Source: Saitoella complicata NRRL Y-17804
Taxonomy: Eukaryota; Ascomycota; Saitoellomycetes; Saitoellales; Saitoellaceae
Assembly: GCF_001661265.1 (NCBI RefSeq)
Contig: NW_017567004.1
Coordinates: forward strand, 16,959-80,958
Reading direction: 5' to 3'
Length of the DNA: 64,000 bases
Shown piece by piece: positions 30,902-40,708 of this stretch. The first letter of the stretch is position 1, and every line of letters starts with the position of its first letter. The notes beneath the pieces are model-generated. The model ran no database searches and had not been told where the DNA came from. It was given only the letters and a program-made list of their open reading frames with translations. The position numbers were made by a program, and so were the translations under genes.

Positions 30902-31608
30902 TCAATACAACTCCTCCTCCTCCGTCACCACCCGTATCTCAGACTCCCTAATCCCAACCTGATCATCCTCAAACAAAAATCTCCCCCTCAGCTTTTCACC
31001 TCCCAACACCCTCGGCCACCAATATCTATCACCCGTCCACATCTCCCCATACGGTATCTCATCTTCCCTGAACCATTTTGGTACCATCTCAGGGGAGGGT
31101 TTGGGGAGGCCGTGAAGGGTGGGGGAGTAGGTTGGCAGGAGGAGGACGTGGGTGTGGAGGAGTGTGGGGGAGGAGGTGAAGGCGAAGGTTAGATGCGCTA
31201 CTTTGACTAGTTCTTCTTCTCTTACTGTCAAGCCGCATTCCTCCTGTTCATGCTCTTAGTATATTGTTCGAGGAGAGAGGGAGGGAGTTTGGGGAGAGTA
31301 GGTAGATAACGGACCTGTACTTCCCGAACAGCAGCTTGCAAAACAGTTTCCCCAGGCTCGAGTTTCCCGCCGAAACCGTTCCATTTTCCTTGGCCAAGGC
31401 CGCGCTGTTTCATTCCCAACAGCATCTATACCAGTGTCAATCCTGTCCTGTCCTTAGGCGCGGGGATATGAGGGCGGACCTTTCGGTTCTCTCGATCGTG
31501 AATGATGCACAACGTTAGATCTTTTGAGTATGGGCGGTCGTAGCGTTCGTATTGTTTGTCTTCGATGACGACCAACGGGGTCGAGCTGCTCGTGTTCGCC
31601 AACGTCAT
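30902..31608 (-). CDS. Nudix hydrolase, MTH1-like (8-oxo-dGTP diphosphatase)
   Basis: Sanitises oxidised purine nucleotides by cleaving them to monophosphates. Three exons (31480-31608, 31315-31425, 30902-31243) give 193 residues. Exon 2 encodes [20 protein letters not shown] and, across the splice to exon 3, a full Nudix box: [19 protein letters not shown] then EECGL (GX5EX7REUXEEXGU). WNGFGGK and the later [20 protein letters not shown] are MTH1-type. Both 5' splice sites are unusual (GTCCGC, GTCCGT), but the Nudix box leaves little doubt for the second. The start at 31608 is one option; an in-frame ATG at 31665 adds 19 residues, partly hydrophobic. Confidence 0.88.
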
Positions 31609-31898
31609 CACAGCGAATGTGAGTGTGAGGATCAAGGAGGAGGTCTTGTTTCGGGGTTTGTACACACCGCGGCCGAGGAACCGAAGTTGCGCTCAATTGC
31701 AAGCTTTGGCACCTGCAGGTGTAACGAAGATATACCTAGCCATATTCGGCAAATCGAGTTGGCCCCGAGAAGGGGGATGAAGACAAATTGAAACCTGGGT
31801 GGAGCTGTGTTCGAGTACAGGTTTTGTAGCGTCTTGCCTCTTGGTGAGGAAGATGCTTACGGCCGAGCCTGGCCGAGCGTGGGAACTCGAATGATATC

Positions 31899-32126
31899 AT
31901 GATCGAAATGAAAGTGCTTACCGCCGTTGCGGTATCGTTGCTTGCTGAAGTTGTTTATGCGCTGCCAGAGGCTCAAGAACGTGAGACTTGCTGGCTCAGT
32001 GCACCATCCTCCATGTTAAAGCTCAAAAGAAACCTGTGCTCGGGTGTGCAGAAGAGAACGAAGTGCACACCAGCAAATCAAACACAGACAATGCACACCC
32101 TCTCACTGACTCCAGAGAGCAAGTAA
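31899..32126 (+). CDS. Possible small secreted peptide or its fragment
   Basis: The frame starts with a good signal peptide (MKVLTAVAVSLLAEVVYALP) from the second ATG at 31908, then continues for about 50 hydrophilic residues with three Cys. A GTGAGA donor right after the signal segment suggests an intron, but no matching downstream exon was found before the tRNA at 32216. It may be a truncated effector-like gene or chance. Confidence 0.25.
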   Translation: MIEMKVLTAVAVSLLAEVVYALPEAQERETCWLSAPSSMLKLKRNLCSGVQKRTKCTPANQTQTMHTLSLTPESK

Positions 32127-32215
32127 CAACAAGTGCATGAAGAGCAGATTGCGGAAATCAATCAAGACAGGGACAATTGCCCTGAATAAGGCCCCCAAAA
32201 AGACAAAAACGTGTA

Positions 32216-32306
32216 TGCCCTCGGCGAGGATCGAACTCGCGATCTCCCCGTACCCGCTTGGTAGCAGATATGAGCAGGGCGCTCTAACCAGCTGAGCCAC
32301 GAAGGC
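32216..32306 (-). tRNA. tRNA-Met (anticodon CAU) with a 17-nt intron
   Basis: On the minus strand, GCCTTCG pairs with CGAGGGC in the acceptor stem. The D-arm is GCTCAGCTGGTTAGAGC, the anticodon stem CCCTG/CGGGG and the T-arm GCGAG-TTCGATC-CTCGC. The loop CT-CAT-A is followed by 17 extra bases and then A38, so the intron sits after base 37. The discriminator is A. This is the elongator-type methionine tRNA; a lysidine-type isoleucine reading of CAU does not apply in a fungal nucleus. Confidence 0.92.
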
Positions 32307-32677
32307 GAAGGCGATGTCTTGCAAACCTTGTTGTCAAACGGATACAACCAACTAAGAGAACATCTATCGATCACGGCAACCAGGCTGCCCTGAGATGAGA
32401 GTCCCTAGGCTATCCTCGTTCAATCCCTCGCCTGGGTGTTCTGCGGCGTATCAACGAGCTCTTGGAGCCCCTTGGCGGCGTACCAAAGCTCCACGCCTCG
32501 TCTGTTCCTTCTCGCGTCGGCGTCCCCGATCGCGACCCCCGCACTTCGGCCGTGGTATATACGACGCTCCCCCCCCCCGCGGTCCTCGCCTACAACTCCC
32601 ACAACTCCCACGCTCCCCACCACCACCTTCTCCCACCCGTATTCTATCCAACACTCCCCACCATAGCAGCAGCAGCC
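32307..32677. other. Intergenic between tRNA-Met and thioesterase
   Basis: Pyrimidine-rich toward its right end, as is common in fungal 5' leaders; no gene seen. Confidence 0.45.
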
Positions 32678-33203
32678 ATGTCAGACTCTTCTCCAAAGTC
32701 AAGCGATGCCGACAAAATCGCTTACCTCACCTCTATCCTCACCTCCCCCCTCATGTCCTCCGGTCACCAAAAACACCTCCTCCGAACCCTCAAGGCGGTG
32801 TCAGTTGACGACGACTGGAATATCGTCTTGGAGATGGAGGTAGATGACGAACTGTGTAACCCGATGGGGAATTTGCATGGTGGGGCGATGGCGCTGATTG
32901 TTGATGTTTGTACGAGTTTTAGTGGGATGGGGAGGGGAATCGGTAAGCACGAGGACTGCCCCTCTAAGTGCCGATCTGGGTGTGCTGATAATAGTGATAG
33001 GTATAGCGGTATCGAGGAATTTGTCCGTGAGCTACCTCCGACCAGCACCGAGTGGGTGTAAGATTCAAATTGAGACGGAGGTGGTGAGTATCAGTAAACG
33101 GATGACGCTGTATCGATGTACAATCAGGGATGCAGAGACGAAGAAGATCATTGCGATTGGGGAGCATGACAAAGCAATTCTTGGTGGTTCACATAAGTTG
33201 TAG
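32678..33203 (+). CDS. Hotdog-fold acyl-CoA thioesterase (ACOT13/PaaI-like)
   Basis: Hydrolyses acyl-CoA esters; members are often mitochondrial. Two exons (32678-32942, 33001-33203) join in phase to 155 residues. Exon 1 ends with ELCNPMGNLHGGAMALIVDV, the 4HBT active-site segment in which Asn and the following HGG hold the catalytic water and the Asp sits on the long helix. Exon 2 gives GIAVSRNLSVSYLRPAPSG and MTLYRCTIRDAETKKIIAIG, the remaining strands of the fold. The start at 32678 (MSDSSPKSSDADKI) is the first ATG that leaves a family-size N-terminus. Confidence 0.88.
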
Positions 33204-33372
33204 CAGAGGAATAGAATGACAAGATGAATAAGAAATGCATGGTATTGGTAACACGGGGTATCAAAAATCCAAAAGAAACAGATAGCACATACTCATACAC
33301 GACAATCTTATCTCATCTTACAAGAAGCCGCCCGCAGCTCTCTTCAATCCTCAAGAAGATCCCATGGCCAGC

Positions 33373-34537
33373 TTAAGCCCAAAGGTCAATAACAGCACGA
33401 CCAGAGATCTTACCCTTGATCAAATCATCAAGCGTCTCCTCGAGCTCCGACAACTTGTGAACAGCAACAGTAGGCTTAACCAAACCCCTAGCCGCAAAGT
33501 CCAAAGCCTCCTCCATGTCACCACGGGTACCGACATTGGATCCAACGATGCGAGTACCGTTGGCGAAGAGCGTCATGGGTGTGATCTTGATCTCGACGTG
33601 GCCTCCAGGAAGACCGACAGCGACCATGGTTCCATTCTTGCCGCAGAGGAGGGGAGCAGTGGCGTACCCCGAAGCGGACGCAGCGACGACAACAACGGCA
33701 TGACACATCTTCCCACCCGTGATCTCCTTGACAGCACCCACCACATCCTTGGTCTTGGTAAAATCAACGAAAGCCTCCGCACCCAACTTCTTCGCAAGCT
33801 TCTCCTTATCCTCGCCTCCGTCGATACCAATAACGCGAAGCCCCATCGCACGAGCATACTGCACACCCAAATGTCCCAACCCACCACCAGCACCAATGAT
33901 AGCAACAGTCTGACCCGGCTTCGCCTCACTAACCTTCAACGCCTTATAAACCGTAACACCACCACAAAGCACAGGCCCAACATCAACATCATCGATCCCC
34001 TCAGGGACCTTAATCAAATAATTCGTCGGAACAATGGCGTATTGCTGGAAACTCCCGTCCGCATCACGGCCGTGGTTGGACTGGTTGGGACAACGGGTTT
34101 CGGTACCGTTACCCATGCACATAGTACAGACGGCACAGGTTTGGCGGATCCAGGCCATGCCGACTTTGTCGCCGACTGCGCAGTTTTGGACGTCGGGGCC
34201 GAGGGAGACGATGGAGCCCACGCCTTCGTGGCCGCCGACTTGGCAGAGCATGTCGGCGCCGGCGGCGGACCAGTCTCCGCGCATCAAGTGGGCGTCGGTG
34301 TGGCTATCATCACGAGCGTAAGCGAGTGTCGGAGCGAAGCGAGGGTCTGCGGGAAGCGATTGTACACGGATCCGGAGGAGGGACGACATACCAAACACCC
34401 GAGTGCGTAACCTTGACCAACACCTGTCCAGGCCCAGGCTTGGGGGTATCGATCTCCTCGATGACCATCTTGCAGTTCTCACCGGGGTTCTTGACCACAG
34501 CGGCGGTGTGCTTGGAAGGGATCTTTTGGGAGGACAT
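33373..34537 (-). CDS. Zinc-dependent alcohol dehydrogenase (class ADH1)
   Basis: Medium-chain NAD-dependent alcohol dehydrogenase. Exons 34392-34537 and 33373-34303 join across an 88-nt intron (GTATGT..GATGATAG) that splits the codon for the catalytic-zinc Cys; the product is 358 residues. Catalytic zinc ligands: GV-C-HTDAHLMRGDW, GGHEGVG and CGG. Structural zinc: the four-cysteine lobe CAVCTMCMGNGTETRC. The coenzyme site GAGGGLGHLGVQYARAMGL is complete. Length and lack of a presequence suggest the cytosolic fermentative type, but oxidation of other alcohols is possible. A longer frame reading through the intron up to 34809 is an artefact. Confidence 0.94.
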
Positions 34538-35534
34538 CTTGTTTTGTTTGGTATTGCTTTGTCGTGTGAGGAGTTGTTTGGTTGAGGACGAGTTTGGAGG
34601 AGTAGGACGGGGTGGTACTTATACCCAAAAGATCCCAACGACTCGATCTCACAAAAGCGGGGGTGAGCGAGTGAGAGAGAGGTGGGGTCCGGACAAGGCG
34701 ACAAGTCATCTGAACTGTAGCGTGCAGGGCCATTATACCTCACCCCACACGAACGTGATAACAAGGGTCTCCCACAATGGGTGATCGGAGATGACAATTG
34801 CCTGCACACCTTATTGAGTGTCGTGACTTGGCAACAACGCTGCGGTGTAACATGAGCGGGTCGTAGGAGTGTTGATCACGGTCATGCGCCGGTTCTGGAT
34901 CGGAGGCGCTTTTGAGTGTTTGAACCCTGCGGCGGAAAAACACGGTCCCGATGCAGCAAGCAAAGCCTATAGGGTCCCAACAGATCGTACGCGTTGAGCA
35001 TATGACGTATAAAACCGACTCACTTTCCAGGCATCAAGCGGGGAGTATCTCGGTTGCCTGATCCGAAGCACCAGGTAGCTTCTAGACCCCCAACCTGCGT
35101 ACAGTAGGCGCAAACGCTCATACAAGTCCAAAACACAGCCAAGGTCAGCTGGTCGACCAGAACTCTTTAAATGGGATGGAGGACGAGAGGAGGAGATCAG
35201 TTGGCAATCTCGGACGGAAGGAGTTGCAGATCTCGAAGTCAATCGATTAGATAAGATGAAACGTACGCGTCGGCGCCGTGTCCGGGCCGTGCGGAGGAGA
35301 CGGCCGTGTCGTCAGCGGGTCATGGCATTGATCAATTGGAAAGTAGACTGTCAAGTGTTGCGTCCGGCGGTCCTTTTGTCCTCTTGATACTAGCTACCAA
35401 GGTCCACCTCCTTCTTGTGAAAGTCACCTACAAGGTCCTGGTGAACTTCCCAAGCACATGTGAACACATTCTCCCACGTGCCCCCCTCATTGCTCCCCCA
35501 CACTCAGCTAACACCTGGACATTTATTCCTCTCC
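34538..35534. other. Intergenic, about 1 kb, divergent promoters
   Basis: Holds the 5' regions of the leftward alcohol dehydrogenase and the rightward tail-anchored gene. Several short frames; none supported. No repeat or tRNA found. Confidence 0.45.
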
Positions 35535-36960
35535 ATGTCTCGAAGCACTCTACCTCCCTCGAGCTATCCACACTCGCACTCACGGCTGCGGTCACGGACA
35601 TCTGACCCCCGCGACCGAGCTCCAAGATCAATTGACGATGGCATCGATCCCGAACGACCCCTCCACCTAACCCTCCTTCCATCCCCCTCCCCACACGCTC
35701 TAATCCCCCTCCTAACCACCACCCTCCCAATCTACCTCACCCTCGACCCCGAACACCCCCGTCAACACCTCATAACTCTCACGCCAATCTTTGCGTACGC
35801 CGGACTGAGTGCCGTGGAGGGGTTATTGAGCTGGGAGTTGAGTCCGCCGGAGTATGAGGTGGAACTTGGGGGGATGGGACCGAGGAGAGGGGAGGGGGGG
35901 GTTGATGTCTGGGTGGTTGTGAGTACGGTATGCCACTCCCCTTCCTCAGGTCTCTGCTGGCACTTTTTCTTCCCAATCGAGCATCGTTGGCTGACGTGGC
36001 GAAGGGGAATAGGCCAGACGAATAGCAGCAGAGTTATTCGACCCAATACCAGCACCACTATCACACCTCTTATCCCCACTCCTGGATCCAATCACGTCCA
36101 TCCACGACCCAACCACATCCCGACTCCTGCACAACTGGTATCTTGCACCAACCGTGCTTCCACCCTCCCGCACATCGACCGCAACGCTACTCCAGACACA
36201 CTTCGGAGCCGGGGATATTGTTGTGTTGAGGGCGGAGGGGGAGTGGGTGGAGGGTGGGGAGCCGGATGGGTTCGAGCTCGAAGTGGATGGCATGCTAGCG
36301 CTCGGAGATACGGATGAGGACGGGGTGAAGGAGGCAATGGTTAGGTGGTCGAGTCAAGTTGTCGAGGATTGGAAACACCCAGCCGAACGTACCGGTCCCC
36401 ACCTCCCTACCATCCTCACCTCCCTCCGCGGGATCCTCGCCTTAATGGGTACGGAGATGGGGGTTGAAGTCGAGGAGGTGTTCGAAAGTGCACGGAAAGC
36501 GAAGACAGTGGGGAGGAAGAATGAGGCAGTGATGGTCGGGGTTGTTGGTGTGTTGGAGCGGGTTCATCGGCACTTGCTAGAAGAGAAAGAGCTCGCATCC
36601 AGCACGCGCCGGCGTGAGAAGAAAGATGGGAGGACGTACACCGGTACGACGGATACCCACAAACAGTGCGATATCAGTTCGAGGACTGTTTATGATGAAC
36701 TCGACGTACTTGAGAAAAGGTCTCGCAATATCGACCGTGTGACAAAGGCGCAAAACCGCGAGATGGCTACTGTCAAAAGGAGGATTGAGGAGCTTGAACG
36801 GAGGACGGCGGCGCGTGCTCTACACGAAGAAAAGAGCAAGAAAGAGACAGGTCATACTTTGAAGGTTGATGAAGGAGCAGATTGGGTTTTTTTGGCTTTA
36901 TGTTTATTCTGCATTATCTTTAGCAACGTCTATCCAGACTTCTTGGCTTCGGGCGCATAG
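35535..36960 (+). CDS. Tail-anchored coiled-coil protein of unknown function
   Basis: Exons 35535-35918 and 36013-36960 join in phase 0 (GTGAGT..GAATAG) to 443 residues. I do not recognise the family. The N-terminal third is Ser/Arg/Pro-rich, then LHLTLLPSPSPHALIPLLTT and a mixed alpha/beta region follow. Residues about 340-400 form a charged coiled coil (NIDRVTKAQNREMATVKRRI, EELERRTAARALHEEK). The last 30 residues hold a single hydrophobic span (WVFLALCLFCIIFSNVY) with a very short tail, the layout of a tail-anchored (GET-pathway) membrane protein such as a SNARE-like or contact-site protein. The fit to SNAREs is not good enough to name one. Confidence 0.72.
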
Positions 36961-37059
36961 CCCGATAAGGCTCTATTCCAGGTATCATCCAAACAAACCT
37001 CCTCATCAATATCACTTCCTTTTGTCATGAAGCCATCAGTTCTCCGAGTTCTGCTCATC

Positions 37060-38871
37060 TCACTGCGCCTGAACCGCTCCCGTATCCATATCCACCCCCA
37101 GTACCAGCGCCCCCTCCTCCTCAGCCAACCTCTCCCTTTCCTCCTTCTGAACCTTCGCATGCTTCTCCGCAGCCTCCGTCATACACTCTCTAAAATCCGG
37201 AGCCAACCCATACTTCTCATGCCCACTCTTCTTCCCATAAGCAACCACCTGTGACGACCAATCCATCCTCATACCATAACCAGCCCTAAGAACCTGAGTC
37301 ATATCGGCAAGCTCCTTATCCATTTGCGCACTCGGGAACCACCATGTGTGACCATCAGAGAAGTAATGAATATTCCGCCATTCCCAGCTGATGAGAGAGG
37401 AACATCGTACGTGGTGCTTGTAGACCGTGAGGAACGTGGCGCATACTGCTCCTCCCCGAAGACGAAGATGGGTTATTGGTAGGGGTTGGAGAAATTCAAC
37501 TAGCGCGTTGGCCGTAAACGATGCGGATAACGGGACGCAGGGTTTATCTTTTGGCGTACCGTCCTGCCAATCCACGGTGTCGAGATTGAGTGTGAGAATG
37601 CGGAGAGACCTCAAGGAGAAGAGATGGTGAAGTGACGAACGAGTAGGGTAACGAGGACCGACACCTTCAGTATCGATTGATAGCTCACATGAAGTGTTTG
37701 ACATTTCGTAGGCTTTCAGGAAGTGCCAATCTGAAACATTCTCGGTTCCGGATGCAGTGGGAACACTCGTAAGTCTCAAACGAGTAAACTGCGGACGATT
37801 TTCAGCAAGTATAGCGAGATTCATGGTCGAGATTGGAAGCACAATGGCGAATTCCGAGGATAGCATATCCCCAGTCGACGGTGACGGAGCCAAGCACCTT
37901 AGGAGGAGTTCAAGATGCTTCTCCTTCTCACCAATAACGAGCGTGCCACCGTACCTAATACGCTTCAGTAACGCCGAGCTCCAGGGATAGGCATAACCAA
38001 GGTTAAACGGAAATATCACTTCTGGCAGCGTGACTGATACCTGTTCCATAGACAGAGGCCAGATAAGAGTCTGCTCTTGCTCCCATTCGTCGAAGAACTC
38101 ATGCAACATCTCAAGATCAAACTTCCCCAGTTTGGAAAGCTCCCAAATTAAGTGAATCGGGCTCGCATACATGACCTTGTAGAACGCCTCGATTTCTCGG
38201 TCAGTCGCCCACACAAAGTCCATACTCAATACTTGGATGGAGGAGTCACGGATAGCCTCCCACTCGGCTTCAGACACCCCACCGATCCTGCGTGTAGCAC
38301 GGTGGAGGCAGAGAACATTGAGGTTGCGAAACAAGGGGACGAAAGCAAGGATAGGGCTGATATGGTGCTTTTGGTAACCTGAAACAAAGCGTTGCTCGGT
38401 GTTTATCGCGTTGGGTGCGTTCTCCCCCCAAAACTGTTGGCAGCCAAGAACGAGGACGGAGACGGAAAGACGACCTGTACCGGTAGCGTACTTGCGTTGA
38501 AGCCAACCGACTCTGGTACTAATCAACCCCATGAGATTCAGAGAGTCAATATTTTCAGGCATCAAGCTCCATGAACGCTCGAACTCATCGCCGGTGAGGT
38601 GCATCATCGCTTCTTCGTCAGCAGCCGGCCAGGACCTCACGTGGGCGGCATTCTTAGCATTCAATCGCTTGAAGAAAGTAACTGAAGCCTCTGTGGAGAC
38701 GGTAGGGTTGGTGTACAAATGGTAAGGAACGAGCGAGTTGCATCGCTTGTCGAGGAGCGCAAAGATGGGTAGGTCAGCTTGATCGAGGAAGGAGCATATA
38801 TGCTCAACAATCTCGGTCGGAAGCGTCTGAAAAGTTCGCGTAGTTTGATTAGAAGACGTAAAGTTCGGCAT
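37060..38871 (-). CDS. F-box protein
   Basis: One exon, 603 codons. An F-box near the N-terminus (TFQTLPTEIVEHICSFLDQA then DLPIFALLDKRCNSLV, about 13-52) would bind Skp1 in an SCF ubiquitin ligase. The remainder has irregular Leu-rich segments (LFSLRSLRILTLNLDTVDW, PITHLRLRGGAVC) that may form a degenerate LRR-type substrate domain. Such genes are numerous and fast-evolving in filamentous ascomycetes; no substrate can be inferred. Confidence 0.8.
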   Translation of the reverse strand: MPNFTSSNQTTRTFQTLPTEIVEHICSFLDQADLPIFALLDKRCNSLVPYHLYTNPTVSTEASVTFFKRLNAKNAAHVRSWPAADEEAMMHLTGDEFERSWSLMPENIDSLNLMGLISTRVGWLQRKYATGTGRLSVSVLVLGCQQFWGENAPNAINTEQRFVSGYQKHHISPILAFVPLFRNLNVLCLHRATRRIGGVSEAEWEAIRDSSIQVLSMDFVWATDREIEAFYKVMYASPIHLIWELSKLGKFDLEMLHEFFDEWEQEQTLIWPLSMEQVSVTLPEVIFPFNLGYAYPWSSALLKRIRYGGTLVIGEKEKHLELLLRCLAPSPSTGDMLSSEFAIVLPISTMNLAILAENRPQFTRLRLTSVPTASGTENVSDWHFLKAYEMSNTSCELSIDTEGVGPRYPTRSSLHHLFSLRSLRILTLNLDTVDWQDGTPKDKPCVPLSASFTANALVEFLQPLPITHLRLRGGAVCATFLTVYKHHVRCSSLISWEWRNIHYFSDGHTWWFPSAQMDKELADMTQVLRAGYGMRMDWSSQVVAYGKKSGHEKYGLAPDFRECMTEAAEKHAKVQKEERERLAEEEGALVLGVDMDTGAVQAQ

Positions 38872-39421
38872 GGCAAGAAGGGATGCGAAAAGAATTGTCG
38901 ATGATATTTATGGGGATGTAGGGGATGTATGCTGTGCAAAGCTCGAATAAGCTGTAGTGAGTTGAGCGAGAGAGTAAAGCAATGGCAAAAAGCAAGATCG
39001 AGAAGAGCAAGTGGTTAGGGTTAGGAGTGCTGAGCTGCCTTCCTGCTACTTCGAGGTCCAAAGAGCGCCGATGTCGTGCGAAACCAGGGGACGCACCATC
39101 GATCTCGCGCGGGAACTTTCCCACGTTCACCCGTCGCCACTCAACCTCGAACCCTCCCCTTACCGCCTTATCGCCCAGCTGCTGGACCGCGGCCGGCCAA
39201 ATGCCCAAGTCGAATAGGGGAGAAGCACCCACTCACTCACTCAAACCCTATGCCGACCCTCCCCATTCCATCATGACGCGTATTTGCCGGGACATGCATC
39301 ACTGTGCATCCACTGCACCCGTGCTGCACAACCGCGTAACCAGACCGAGGGGTTCTTCTCGCCGACTTGGCGAAATGTACCTGGTAGACAACGACTCTGT
39401 ATAAGAGACGATAGAGAAGAT
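38872..39421. other. Divergent intergenic region F-box/glycerophosphodiesterase
   Basis: 550 bp between outward-facing starts. Overlapping short frames on both strands; nothing supported. Confidence 0.45.
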
Positions 39422-40518
39422 ATGTCGACTGCACCATCCGGTACGTTCTGCTTGAAGGTGGTGATGCAGATTGAAGGGCGTTGGCTGACGGAGGGTGACA
39501 GCTCGCTTTTCCTTCGCTCGGAGTGGGGTACCGCAGAATATTGGTCATAGAGGGTATGCCTGAACCTGCCTGGATCCATATCAATCTTCTGACCTGGTCC
39601 GACATAGTTACAAAGCCCTCTACCCCGAAAACACCCTTCTCGCAATGCGTGAAGCAATCCGCGCCGGCGCCTCCGCAATCGAGACGGATATCCACCTCTC
39701 CAAAGATGGGACTGTGGTGATTTGCCACGATCCCTCTGTTGACCGAGTTTTTGATGGAGAGGGTTTGGTGGCGGCTAAAACGGATGAGGAGTTAAGGCGG
39801 TTGAGGACGAAGAAGGCGCCGCATGAGGGGATGCCGACGTTGAGGGATGTGTTGAAGATGGTTACGTCGGAGAAGGAGTACGAAGATGTGTGGTTGCTGC
39901 TCGATACGAAGGTGCAGTGCTCTAAACCTAATTTGTTCCGAACTAAGCTGATGTAACATTGTACAGATGGACAACCCCAAATCCGTTATCGAAAAGATCG
40001 GCGATACGCTGAAAAGCGTCAACCCCTCCATGACCTATTGGTCCTCCCGCATCCTCCTCGGCATCTGGCACCCGAAATTCCTTCCTGCTTGCGCGACACA
40101 CTTACCCGAACTTCCCATCACCAATATCTCCCTCACACTTTCCATCACGAACAAATATTTCCCCCTCCACCATCCGCAAATATCCGCATACAACATCCTT
40201 CTTCCCGCACTCTCCGGACTTGCCGGCCAGAAGTTCGTGAGGGATGCGCAGGACGCAGGGAAGAGCGTTTGTGTTTGGACGGTGAATGATGAGAAGTGGA
40301 TGAGATGGGCACGTAAATTGGGGGTCGATGGTGTCATTACGGATGACGTTGCGCAGTTCAAGCAAATTGAGGGAGAGGATGAAAAGGAGAGTGACGGGGT
40401 GTTGATGGGACCGGAAGAGTGGAAGTGGAAGGCATGGGGGAAGGTTAAGTTCTGGGAGTATTTTGCATGGGGTTTCGGGTATTATAGGTTGTGGCAGTTC
40501 AGGGATCGTGGGGTGTGA
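39422..40518 (+). CDS. Glycerophosphodiester phosphodiesterase (GDPD family)
   Basis: Hydrolyses glycerophosphodiesters or related lysophospholipids to glycerol phosphate or phosphatidate plus alcohol. Four exons (39422-39440, 39502-39553, 39608-39911, 39967-40518) give 308 residues with all phases consistent. The active site is assembled across two splices: NIGHRG then YKALYPENTLLAMREAIRAG and IETDIHLSKDGTVVICHD, the general-acid His, the metal-binding Glu/Asp pair and the second His. Near the end, VCVWTVNDEKWMRWARKLGV and DGVITDDV are also typical. No signal peptide. The C-terminal WEYFAWGFGYYRLWQF is aromatic and might peripherally touch membrane. Confidence 0.92.
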
Positions 40519-40600
40519 AGGGTACACCAACCTATCACCAGATAAAGAAAGGGCACAATCGTCTTGACCCCCTCCCTGTAACTTTCATATGGCCGGGCTA

Positions 40601-40622
40601 CAGCTGCACAGCTGCACAGCTG
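40601..40622. promoter_or_regulatory. Three CAGCTG palindromes at 8-bp spacing
   Basis: CAGCTG occurs at 40601, 40609 and 40617 within a tandem AGCTGCAC repeat, 87-108 bp upstream of the ZIP transporter start (40709). CAGCTG is an E-box-type palindrome; three evenly spaced copies so close to a start codon suggest a factor-binding array. It may also be just a short tandem repeat. Confidence 0.4.
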
Positions 40623-40708
40623 CACAGTGACGCGTGACTTGATCCTCGACGACGCGCCGCGCCTGATCAACACTCAACCCGCACAAACCACCAAGGTTCG
40701 TTACAAAG

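Noticed and set aside
34304-34809. Upstream extension of the alcohol dehydrogenase frame to a 478-residue protein
   Set aside because: The extension reads through an intron; the real exon 1 (34392-34537) in another frame restores the conserved catalytic-zinc segment.
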